A stretch of DNA of 62,898 nucleotides, from IMG/VR virus record IMGVR_UViG_3300005098_000046, positions 1-62,898 of that record. One strand, 5' to 3'. The DNA is from a virus. Made by a program: the position numbers and the translations under genes. Position 1 is the first letter of the stretch. Every line of letters starts with the position of its first letter. This document shows positions 1-7,476 of the stretch, in pieces. The notes under the pieces are model-generated. The model was not told where the DNA came from. It saw only the letters and a program-made list of their open reading frames with translations, and ran no database searches.

Positions 1-40
1 CGTCACAGTCGCAGCTTTAATTGCAGCAAGTGGCGCCCCG
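1..40. repeat. Terminal direct repeat, left copy
   Basis: Bases 1-40 are identical to bases 62859-62898. This is what a circular or terminally redundant genome gives when written as a linear contig, so the two ends should be joined. A 40-base identity could be an assembly overlap or a real short terminal repeat; the sequence alone cannot say. When closed, the repeat lies between the major capsid gene and the first connector gene. Confidence 0.95.
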
Positions 41-62
41 CCACATTATCGAGGTTCGCGCG

Positions 63-662
63 ATGGCTGTATGCACACCGGCGGATGTCCGCGAAGTTGT
101 TGAAAACGGCGTCAGCGCTCGGCTGGATTTAGACGACAATAGCGCTGCGTTGCTGGCGCATATTGAAGCGGCCGAAGAAGAAGCGAAGCTCTACCTGGGC
201 GGGCAAGAGCTTGAAACCACACGCGAGACCATCTACGTTGACGGCAGCGGCACGCATGTGCTCGTTATCCCCCCGAAGTACTTGCCGATTGTAGAGATAC
301 ACTCCATCAAGTACTCCGACGACAGCAGCAGCACCGTTTCTGACTGGATTGTCGAAGAGGATGCCGGGTTCGTTATATTCCGAGGTGCTGATGCGAGCAA
401 GGCCTCTAAATGGCCGCGCGGTAAGCGCAACATCATCATCGACCTGACGCATGGGCACAACAGTTCCGCGCGGATAGTGCGTGCCGTGACTCTGTTGGCG
501 GCTGTGCGCGTGCTGCTTGACGATGCGCTGATGCGAGATCACGGTATTCAGACCCGGCGGTTCGGCGATAGAAGCGAAGCGCTTGGCGCGCATCGTCACG
601 CTGCGTTAATCGAGCGTTGGCGCCATGAAGCGTACTCATTGCTGCCCCGTGTGGGTGTTTGA
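63..662 (+). CDS. Probable head-tail connector (adaptor) protein
   Basis: This 199-residue protein is the first gene after the major capsid protein once the circle is closed, the usual place of the gp6/gp15-type connector that binds under the portal. The N-terminal third is a helical, Glu/Ala-rich segment and the C-terminal third is Arg-rich and helical, as in that family. ATG at 63 is preferred because GAGG lies 8 bases upstream; an in-frame TTG at 21 would start inside the terminal repeat. Its stop overlaps the next start as TGATG, which suggests translational coupling. The call rests on gene order plus general sequence character, not on a diagnostic motif. Confidence 0.6.
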   Translation: MAVCTPADVREVVENGVSARLDLDDNSAALLAHIEAAEEEAKLYLGGQELETTRETIYVDGSGTHVLVIPPKYLPIVEIHSIKYSDDSSSTVSDWIVEEDAGFVIFRGADASKASKWPRGKRNIIIDLTHGHNSSARIVRAVTLLAAVRVLLDDALMRDHGIQTRRFGDRSEALGAHRHAALIERWRHEAYSLLPRVGV

Positions 663-1036
663 TGATGGCGCTCAACCTACTTGGCTACAACGGTGACTGG
701 AGCTTCATCGAGTGGGAAGAGCGTGTTGATGTCAAGCGGCCGCAATCCGACGGCACGTTCGAGACGATAATTACGAATTGCCCGTGCGTTATCGGCAACC
801 AGCGCCTGGGAATGCAGACGACCAGCCTTGGCATGGAACCGGCCGAGGTGCGGAAGTTTCATTTCCCGCAGAGGATTGTTGTGGCGCGCGAAGTGCAAGA
901 GCTAAGCACCATGCTACAGGCGAATGATGTAATTGTGGCCCCGGATGATAGCGAGTGGACAGTGCGCCAAGTGGATATGCCGCGTGGACAAGAGGAGCAT
1001 TTCACCTGTGTTTGCGTGCGCGGTGTTACAGAATGA
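662..1036 (+). CDS. Probable head closure (stopper) protein
   Basis: The protein has 124 residues, is mostly beta-rich, and contains a W-T-V-R segment near the C terminus as seen in small head-tail stopper proteins of SPP1 gp16 or HK97 gp7 type. It sits second after the connector, where such proteins normally lie. The ATG at 662 overlaps the previous stop (TGATG), with a second ATG at 665. Its own stop overlaps the next start as ATGA. Function is inferred from position and size; no catalytic motif is expected in this family. Confidence 0.45.
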   Translation: MMALNLLGYNGDWSFIEWEERVDVKRPQSDGTFETIITNCPCVIGNQRLGMQTTSLGMEPAEVRKFHFPQRIVVAREVQELSTMLQANDVIVAPDDSEWTVRQVDMPRGQEEHFTCVCVRGVTE

Positions 1037-1509
1037 GAGTGCGAGTTCGCCACAATTCGCGCGAAGTAGAAGCGCGCATCGCGCGCGCAAGAGATGAAGC
1101 GCGCCATTTCCCCAGCGAAGCGGCTGCGCGACTTGGCAATTACATGTATCGACTGGCGTATCGCTATAGCAGTGGGACCCGCGATGTGTATGGATACCGC
1201 CCTGGTTTTTACTCGCGTGCGCGGCCGGCTATGCCAGACGATTACATTATTAACGTCCGCAACGGCTTACTGCGTGCGAGCTGGCGGCTAATTTTTGCGC
1301 GCACGCAGCGCGGCGCACGCGCGATACTTCGCAACGTTGCGCGAACGGTGACTGGCGCGCCGTATCCGATGTTTCTATTCGCTGGTACTCGGCGGATGCG
1401 CCGGCGGCCGTTGCCGAAGAAGGTGGCTGAGCAAACGGCGCGTGATGCAGACCGTGTGCTTGGCGATATTGCGCGTGTGATAGCCCGCCGATGGAGCGGT
1501 GGTGCGTAG
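1033..1509 (+). CDS. Putative neck / tail-completion protein (HK97 gp10-like position)
   Basis: A strongly basic protein of 158 residues with many Arg residues at both ends and a helical N-terminal region. It occupies the slot of HK97 gp10-like or tail-completion proteins, between the head stopper and the tail terminator candidate. ATG at 1033 overlaps the previous stop (ATGA), so the longer in-frame extension upstream is not used. Identity is inferred only from gene order; the sequence itself shows no recognisable motif. Confidence 0.4.
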   Translation: MRVRVRHNSREVEARIARARDEARHFPSEAAARLGNYMYRLAYRYSSGTRDVYGYRPGFYSRARPAMPDDYIINVRNGLLRASWRLIFARTQRGARAILRNVARTVTGAPYPMFLFAGTRRMRRRPLPKKVAEQTARDADRVLGDIARVIARRWSGGA

Positions 1510-1510
1510 C

Positions 1511-1966
1511 ATGGCTGAGCTTGATGTGGCAAGCGTTTTAGAGCATGTGAGTGACCTGCTGGAAGATAACATCAACGACCGGTTGTCTGCGGCCGGTTTG
1601 CCGGAGATTAACACGTTCGTTGTTGGAGATGTGGCGTGGGTGCCGGAGACAGGCTTCCCGGCATTGGGCGTGGTAGGCCATTTAGATGTGCGAAGCGTCG
1701 GCCGGCAGCTTGAACCGTGGATACAGACGACGATAACGGTGGGGCTTAAGTGGACCGGGCAGGGGGCCACCACACTGAATGCATTGCGCATCATTCAGAA
1801 CGTCGAAGAATACATGCGCACCAGCGGCGTCATTGTGGCGTCTGGCAAGTGGGCTAGCCAGTTTGCGCGGGGCCGGCAGATACGACCCGTTTGGGAAGAG
1901 GGCCGTTGGCAAGGGGCGCAAGTAACGTTCATACTGGTCGGGGAAGTAGTTGCGTGGTATGCTTAA
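1511..1966 (+). CDS. Putative tail terminator protein
   Basis: The protein has 151 residues. It begins with an amphipathic helix followed by alternating beta strands, and ends with a beta-rich segment (V-T-F-I-L-V-G-E). This arrangement and length fit tail terminator proteins, which cap the tail tube and join it to the head. It lies just upstream of the tail tube gene with one small gene between. ATG at 1511 is chosen over an in-frame GTG at 1499, which would overlap the preceding gene more. The call is contextual. Confidence 0.45.
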   Translation: MAELDVASVLEHVSDLLEDNINDRLSAAGLPEINTFVVGDVAWVPETGFPALGVVGHLDVRSVGRQLEPWIQTTITVGLKWTGQGATTLNALRIIQNVEEYMRTSGVIVASGKWASQFARGRQIRPVWEEGRWQGAQVTFILVGEVVAWYA

Positions 1967-1980
1967 TGAGGTGACCAGCA

Positions 1981-2250
1981 ATGGCGAGCACGAACATCAA
2001 CCGCATTGAAGACATCATCCCAGAAGGCGTGTTCGCTTGCACGGAGTGTGGCGCGCAGTTTCCGAGCAAGAAAGCGGTAGATGAGCATGAGTGCGACCCG
2101 CGACTGGTGGAGGAGCGCAAGCTACTTGCACGGCATATCGTCACCGCGCCGCCTTTGCATCTTCAGGCAGACACACCAGCAGAAGCGCGCGAGCTGATTT
2201 CCAGAATGCCAGCAGAACAGCCTCCAACCGATGAGGGCGAGGGGGCCTAA
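1981..2250 (+). CDS. Small C2HC zinc-finger-like protein
   Basis: This 89-residue protein has one clear CxxC...HxC cluster: Cys20, Cys23, His36 and Cys38, spaced like a classical zinc finger with the last ligand changed from His to Cys. The rest is acidic and helical. It sits between the tail terminator candidate and the tail tube gene, an unusual place for a nucleic-acid-type finger, so it may instead be a structural or regulatory partner in tail assembly. I do not recognise a family. It lies on the plus strand in the same tight operon. Confidence 0.7.
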   Translation: MASTNINRIEDIIPEGVFACTECGAQFPSKKAVDEHECDPRLVEERKLLARHIVTAPPLHLQADTPAEARELISRMPAEQPPTDEGEGA

Positions 2251-2253
2251 GCA

Positions 2254-3111
2254 ATGTCGATACGTCAAGGTTGGAAAGGTGTACTTCTATATGCGACGCA
2301 AGCCTCGCAAGGCACACCGAGCACGCCGAATCTGCCGGTGGGATGGTGGAGTAATCTGGCGTTCAACAAGCGCGGCGCCATTGAAGGTATTCGCAGTGCC
2401 GGCTCGCGGTCTGTCGTCGAGTTTGAGGGCCGCACGCTATCCACCGAACTGCGGTTCACTATTGACAAGGTTCAGCTTGTCGGCGGCAAGACGCTTCTGC
2501 AGAAAGCGATTGACGCCAGCGGGGATTTGCCGTGGCTGACTTTTGGCGTCAGCGACGGCGACTCCAGCAATGACCAGCAAGTACAAGACTGCCGCATTGA
2601 CCGACTGGAAGTGAACGTGGAGCCGGACAACTGGGTGCAGGCGACGCTCAATCTCATCGGCGGCAAGACCACGAGCGCCGGTCCGTATACACAGACGTTC
2701 TTGGACACGCCGGGCGTGTCGGCCAAGGAAGCTACATGGTCGCTGTTCGAGATTGTCGGCTGGCGTTTGTCGTACAGCAACAATCTGAAGGTGCAAGCTG
2801 TTATTGCTGGTCCCAGCACGTCGCGTGACCCCGACCGGATTTGGGATTATCTGGAAGTCGGCCAAGAGAACATCGAGCTTGCGCTGCGCATTGCGAACCC
2901 CAGTGGCATTGATGTCTACGCCAACGTCATCTCGTCGTGGGCAAGCCCGACGCTGACGCTTGAGAGTTTCGACACGAGCTACAGCAGCGACACGATAGTC
3001 TTCACATTCACAGACCTCACGCCGACGGATGAAAATCTGACTATCCCCGGCAGTGATGGCGACATCATCTACGAAGTGCCTTGCTCTGCGAAAGGGTTGA
3101 CCATTACATAG
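2254..3111 (+). CDS. Major tail tube protein (probable)
   Basis: The protein has 285 residues and is almost entirely beta-rich, with many Thr, Ser, Val and Ile residues. It lies directly before the frameshifted chaperone genes and the tape measure gene, which is where the major tail (tube) protein lies in long-tailed phages. It forms the hollow tail by stacking rings around the tape measure. ATG at 2254 follows the previous stop by three bases. The length is above that of minimal tube proteins, which may reflect an added surface domain at the C terminus. Identity is from order and fold character. Confidence 0.65.
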   Translation: MSIRQGWKGVLLYATQASQGTPSTPNLPVGWWSNLAFNKRGAIEGIRSAGSRSVVEFEGRTLSTELRFTIDKVQLVGGKTLLQKAIDASGDLPWLTFGVSDGDSSNDQQVQDCRIDRLEVNVEPDNWVQATLNLIGGKTTSAGPYTQTFLDTPGVSAKEATWSLFEIVGWRLSYSNNLKVQAVIAGPSTSRDPDRIWDYLEVGQENIELALRIANPSGIDVYANVISSWASPTLTLESFDTSYSSDTIVFTFTDLTPTDENLTIPGSDGDIIYEVPCSAKGLTIT

Positions 3112-3122
3112 GGGGCATCAGC

Positions 3123-3389
3123 GTGTCTGATGGAGATGTTACAGTTGGCTTGGTCGCGATAACCGACCTTGGGTTGGTGGCTTACTTGCAGCTAAAAGGC
3201 CGCCTGCTGCTGGATGTGCAATACAACGAAGGCGAGCGGCGGACGGAGTTTTTGTTCGAGGATGTGCCTGCGCTTCATGAAGCACGGCGCAAGTGGCTGT
3301 CGTCTGAGGAGCGCAGATATTTTATGCATTTGAAGGCAGTGCAAGACGAAAGGCATACAGCAGAAAGGCTGGCACGAGAGGGGAAATGA
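3123..3389 (+). CDS. Small tail-module protein, unknown
   Basis: An 88-residue protein between tail tube and tail chaperone. It starts with a short beta-rich part and ends in a charged helical region rich in Arg, Glu and Lys. GTG at 3123 is chosen because a G-rich stretch lies about 8 bases before it and the alternative upstream start would lie inside the tail tube gene. It could be a small accessory of tail assembly. I do not recognise it. Confidence 0.5.
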   Translation: MSDGDVTVGLVAITDLGLVAYLQLKGRLLLDVQYNEGERRTEFLFEDVPALHEARRKWLSSEERRYFMHLKAVQDERHTAERLAREGK

Positions 3390-3392
3390 CAA

Positions 3393-3917
3393 ATGACAGC
3401 AGAAGGACTTGACAAACTGGCGGCAGAAGCAGCGGCGGCGCCGTTATTGGCGGCAGACCGCGAGTTGCCGGAGAAAGTAGAGTTCCCTGGCGCGAATGGC
3501 GCATGGTTCAAGCCGCGCGCAATCGGGGCAGAAGGCATCATGCGCTATCGTGAAGTGCGTGTGCGGCCGCGCTGGCGCGGCAACGTGGAAGATGTGCGCA
3601 ATACAGACGAGCAAGTTGTCGAGACGCAATTGAGCGAACTGGAGCCGTATCTGGTGCTGTGCGAAGAAGGCATTGAAGAGATTTTCATCCCGGCCACGGA
3701 GACGCGGCCGAAGGTCCATGCGCGACGGCGCGGTGCCGGCAAAGCGGCGATACGTGAAGTCGTGCAGAAGCTGGATATTCGCCATGCCCGATGGTTGCGG
3801 GCATGGCTGTTGATACATAACGGTCTGGAAAACGAAGCGGAGCGGGTTCTGGGAAAATCGAGCGAGCTTGTTATCGAGTCGGATACAATCCCCACGCCAA
3901 AACAGACCGACGGGTAG
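3393..3917 (+). CDS. Tail assembly chaperone, zero-frame product (gpG-like)
   Basis: The protein has 174 residues, helical with an Ala-rich start, and lies between the tail tube and the tape measure genes. That is the position of lambda G and its many analogues, which coat the tape measure protein before the tail tube polymerises. Near its 3' end is a G-GGA-AAA slippery heptamer in the correct reading register (3851-3857). A ribosome that slips there continues into the next frame to 4135. The upstream CDS alone is the abundant product; the fused form is given separately. Confidence 0.75.
   Translation: MTAEGLDKLAAEAAAAPLLAADRELPEKVEFPGANGAWFKPRAIGAEGIMRYREVRVRPRWRGNVEDVRNTDEQVVETQLSELEPYLVLCEEGIEEIFIPATETRPKVHARRRGAGKAAIREVVQKLDIRHARWLRAWLLIHNGLENEAERVLGKSSELVIESDTIPTPKQTDG
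3851..3857 (+). promoter_or_regulatory. Programmed -1 frameshift slippery site
   Basis: The heptamer GGGAAAA reads G GGA AAA in the zero frame of the chaperone gene. This is the X_XXY_YYZ pattern, one base different from the lambda G-T site. After a one-base slip, the -1 frame is open from here to the stop at 4133-4135, which overlaps the tape measure ATG. I did not find a clear stimulatory stem-loop or pseudoknot directly downstream. Confidence 0.8.
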
Positions 3918-4135
3918 AACGCGCTGTTGATGTTGTAGTCTGGTATGCGTTCTGGCTTGAGCGCGGCTTTTTGCCGAGCGAAGTTAGCAAAGAGAATCCA
4001 CATCTGATGCGGATGATAGCTGCCCTTCTGCGTGGCCGCGATGAATACGAACGCGAAGAGCTTAAGAAGGCTGAAACAGAAGGCGAGGCACCACATGGGC
4101 GCGCAGCTAAAGTTTGGGGACGCCGCTCGAAATGA
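3857..4135 (+). CDS. Tail assembly chaperone, -1 frame extension (gpT-like part of gpGT)
   Basis: This open frame has no start codon of its own near its beginning. Read from the slippery site it adds 92 residues to the first 155 residues of the preceding chaperone, giving a fusion of about 247 residues. The extension is helical, with a Trp/Phe-containing segment followed by a charged Glu/Lys-rich tail. Its stop overlaps the ATG of the tape measure gene as ATGA. This is the gpGT arrangement known from lambda and conserved in many long-tailed phages, where the T part binds the tail tube protein. Confidence 0.75.
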   Translation: MERACYRVGYNPHAKTDRRVERAVDVVVWYAFWLERGFLPSEVSKENPHLMRMIAALLRGRDEYEREELKKAETEGEAPHGRAAKVWGRRSK

Positions 4136-7100
4136 ATACGCAAGACCTGATTCTCATACTCGAAGCGGTTGACGAAGCCAGCGGCGCACTTGACGAAGTT
4201 CGACACCGCGTGCGGCAGCTTGATGTTTCCCTCAACGATTTAAACGCAGCCCAAGCCGGCACTCAGCAAGCAGCAGAAGCCGTGTCGATGCAGTTTATGT
4301 CGGTGAACGCCGAGGCGGCTGCGCTCATCGGCTTGATAGCCTACGTTACTCGCGGGTTCATGCAGCTTGGCGGCGCTATCATCTCCGGCACGGTATTCGG
4401 CTTTCGCGTATTGTTTGGCATCATCGGCCTTGTCAGCAGCGCTATTGCTGGCTTGATAAGCATCGTTGGCGGCCTAATACGCTCGCTTCTATCGCTCGGC
4501 CGCACGCTCTTTACTGTCATTCGACGCTTCAGAACGTGGCTAATGTTGATACCGGCCGCGCTGATAGGCGGCTTAACAGCCAGTGTGTGGGCCGCTGCCA
4601 GATTCGAAGCCTCACTGCGCCGCGTATGGGGCGTCACGGGTTCATCCCGTCAAGAGATAGAAGCGCTCGGTAAGTCGCTGCGCGAAGTAGCAAAGACATC
4701 AATCTTCACCGCCGGGCAAATCGCCGAAGCCGCTTTCTATCTGGCGAGCGCCGGCTGGTCGCGCGAGAAGATTGAAGCTGGCATTCGCGGTGTCACGAAG
4801 CTGGCTGAGACGTTTGGCGTTGACCTGGCGCAGGCGGCGGAGCTTGTCGTGGCGCTGCTTGCTGGCTTCGGTATGCAAGCCAGCGACACCATCCGCGTGG
4901 CGAACGCGCTCGCGGCCGCGAACGCGCGTTCGCTGGCGACGTTCGAGAAGCTGCAATATGCGCTGCTGTACGTTGTGCCGGCGGCGAAGACAGCCAAGAT
5001 GTCGCTGGAAGAGATGCTGGCCGCATTGATGGCGCTTTTCAACGTCGGCATGAGGGGCGAGATGGCCGGCGCCGGCTTGCGCATGTTCATTTTGCGCTTG
5101 ATGCGCGTACCGCGTGCTCTGAAGGAAGCGCTGGCCGAAGCGTTTGGAGTCGCGCCAGACCAAGTACAGAGGCTTATTAGCCCAGCGGTTGTCGGCTTGA
5201 TGACCAGCCTGGACCGCTTGCATCAAGCCTTTCGCGCTGGTGCGCTGGATATGAACTTGCTGGCAAAGGCGTTCCCGGCGCGGACATTCAACGTTGCTGT
5301 TACGCTCATCACGCAAGGTGCTGACAGTCTGCGGCGGATGGCAGCAGAGATAACCGGGACGAACCAGGCATTCAGCCAGGCTGAAATGCAGATGTCGTCC
5401 TTCTCTGGCACCATCAAGTATCTGCTGTCGTCGCTTGAAGAGTTGGCGCTCGTCATCGGCTATCCGCTGCTGGACCCGCTGCGGTGGGTTGTGAAGCAAT
5501 TCGCCGAACTTATTAATGTGATGAGCGGCAGCGAAGGCTGGGCGCGGCTGAGCAGGTTCCTGGTCAATGTGGCGTGGATAATCGGCCGTGGCTTGGTGCG
5601 TCAGATACATTATCTTGCTCAGCATTGGGAAGAAGTCTTCGGGCGCATCATGGACTATATCCGTATTTGGGGGCACCGTGTCGCCGGCGCGCTGGGCTGG
5701 GTTGCCGGCATTATCATTGGGCTGTACAGAACCCTCCACGTATGGGGACCGGCGGTTGAAAGGATATTCCAGTACGTCGCGCATATCTTTCTTGTGGCAG
5801 CGGAAATCATCATACGCGGCCTGGCTGGACTGGGCGCCGCGCTAAAGTATCTATCCGAGAACGCGCTGCCGTTCTTCCAGCAGTCGTGGGAAGTTGTGAT
5901 GGAGGCAATCTTCATAGCGACCCGCGACGTGGTGGCGAACATACTGACCTTGCTCGGCCGCTTGATGATGGCGCTGTCGGTGCAATTGGCGAACAAGTTT
6001 CAGAATTGGCTTATAGTGCTCGGTGCATTGGCGCCGTTCAGCGGTATAGCCCGCGACTTGCTGGGGAAACTGCTGGGCATCAACAACGCGCTTATTATCG
6101 GTGGCTATGTGCTGGCTAAGCTGGGCGAAGGCATACGAAGCATAGAATGGTCCGATGTGACACGCGGTGTCGAAAACGCCACAGCGAAGCTGCGCGAACT
6201 ATGGCAGCAAGCCCCGCCGATAATTCGCGGCACCGCACGTGCGTTTACCGAAGCGTGGGCTGGCGTGCGTTTGCCGCCGCAGTTGCAGTCGTTGCAGAAC
6301 CTGTTCGGCGCTGCGCCAGGCGCGGTGCCGATGTTAGCCACCACACTCTTGCAGAGTGCCGAACAGACCGCGCGTCGCTGGAGCCGCGCATTTGACGCCG
6401 CATTCTTGCGCGCTGCGGCCCCGGTAGCACATGCCGCGACAGAAGCCGCGCAGAGCGCGCAAGCGGCGATGCGCGTGATGCGCGAGGTGCGTTCCGACCG
6501 TCAAGCGCAAGTACATGCGCAGCGAACGTTGGCAGAAGCATTGAATGAATTGACATTCGTGCAACGCGAAGCGAAGGCCGAGCTTGCTGATGCGCGCGCC
6601 ACATTGAAAGACTTCAACGACTGGGCGCGGCAAGAGCGGCAAGCCCGTGAAGAGGAGATGCGCGCGCAATTCGGCGGCTTCTCAATCGCGGGGCTGATGC
6701 GGTTGGCGTTCCCGGCTGTTGTGCGGCGAATGATAGAAGGTATGCCACTGATGCGTGCGCTGGCGATGGCCGGCCCGAACGCACTGGGGATGACTGCCGA
6801 AGGTTTGACCGGCGCCGTGGGTGGACTGGAGGCCGTGCAATTGCGTGCGATGGCGCAGCTGCGCCGTATGTCTGTCGGCGAGCTTGTGCGTCATGCTCAG
6901 ACAACGTGGCGAAACTATACCGAATACCGGATGCAGCTATTTGATGCCTGGGTGGACGCAGTGCGCAGCAAGCTGAATAGCGCCGTGTCGTATTGGACCG
7001 AAGTGTTAAACTTCACCACGCAGTCGCTGAAAATGTTCAACTCGGCGCTGTCTGAGTTCAAGCAAGGCTTGCGCGAACGCGGCGTTGGCGAGAAGAAAGA

Positions 7101-7338
7101 GGCCCAGATACGCGGTTTCCGACAAATGCTGGCCCCGCAAGCGTATGCGGCTGCTGGATACGCACGCGGCATGTTGGCAGCCGGCACTGGGCGCTATGTT
7201 TCCATCCCGGTCACGGGGGCCGGGGGCGGGTACCGTGCGGAAGGCGAGGTCAGGGTCTATCTCCCGGATGACGTGGAAGCACTCGCCGAAGAGTACGGTC
7301 TGGAAGAAGAACTGTACGAAGTGCCAGAAGCGTTCTGA
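4132..7338 (+). CDS. Tape measure protein
   Basis: At 1068 residues this is one of the two longest proteins of the tail module, right after the chaperones. Residues about 60-140 carry a series of hydrophobic segments; a conserved-type core follows at about 170-320 (A-S-A-G-W-S near 203, then G-M-x-A-S-D-T and later M-R-G-E-M-A-G-A-G-L-R), typical of TIGR01760-like tape measure domains. More hydrophobic helices and an Arg/Glu coiled-coil region follow. It sets tail length; at the usual 0.15 nm per residue this predicts a tail near 160 nm. ATG 4132 overlaps the gpT stop. Confidence 0.9.
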   Translation: MNTQDLILILEAVDEASGALDEVRHRVRQLDVSLNDLNAAQAGTQQAAEAVSMQFMSVNAEAAALIGLIAYVTRGFMQLGGAIISGTVFGFRVLFGIIGLVSSAIAGLISIVGGLIRSLLSLGRTLFTVIRRFRTWLMLIPAALIGGLTASVWAAARFEASLRRVWGVTGSSRQEIEALGKSLREVAKTSIFTAGQIAEAAFYLASAGWSREKIEAGIRGVTKLAETFGVDLAQAAELVVALLAGFGMQASDTIRVANALAAANARSLATFEKLQYALLYVVPAAKTAKMSLEEMLAALMALFNVGMRGEMAGAGLRMFILRLMRVPRALKEALAEAFGVAPDQVQRLISPAVVGLMTSLDRLHQAFRAGALDMNLLAKAFPARTFNVAVTLITQGADSLRRMAAEITGTNQAFSQAEMQMSSFSGTIKYLLSSLEELALVIGYPLLDPLRWVVKQFAELINVMSGSEGWARLSRFLVNVAWIIGRGLVRQIHYLAQHWEEVFGRIMDYIRIWGHRVAGALGWVAGIIIGLYRTLHVWGPAVERIFQYVAHIFLVAAEIIIRGLAGLGAALKYLSENALPFFQQSWEVVMEAIFIATRDVVANILTLLGRLMMALSVQLANKFQNWLIVLGALAPFSGIARDLLGKLLGINNALIIGGYVLAKLGEGIRSIEWSDVTRGVENATAKLRELWQQAPPIIRGTARAFTEAWAGVRLPPQLQSLQNLFGAAPGAVPMLATTLLQSAEQTARRWSRAFDAAFLRAAAPVAHAATEAAQSAQAAMRVMREVRSDRQAQVHAQRTLAEALNELTFVQREAKAELADARATLKDFNDWARQERQAREEEMRAQFGGFSIAGLMRLAFPAVVRRMIEGMPLMRALAMAGPNALGMTAEGLTGAVGGLEAVQLRAMAQLRRMSVGELVRHAQTTWRNYTEYRMQLFDAWVDAVRSKLNSAVSYWTEVLNFTTQSLKMFNSALSEFKQGLRERGVGEKKEAQIRGFRQMLAPQAYAAAGYARGMLAAGTGRYVSIPVTGAGGGYRAEGEVRVYLPDDVEALAEEYGLEEELYEVPEAF

Positions 7339-7476
7339 AGTACGCTTCGGGAATGGCCGCCGCTGGGCCGCTGTGGGACGCTGTGCGATTTTCTGGGGCT
7401 GGATGGCCCAGAGGGGCGGCCCGGACAAAACGGCGCGTTATACGGCTTCTAGGCGCGATTTTTGGGGTGCGACACC

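Noticed and set aside
4699-5784. 361-residue minus frame
   Set aside because: Antisense shadow of the tape measure gene; rich in His, Arg and Gln as usual for antisense frames in GC-rich genes.
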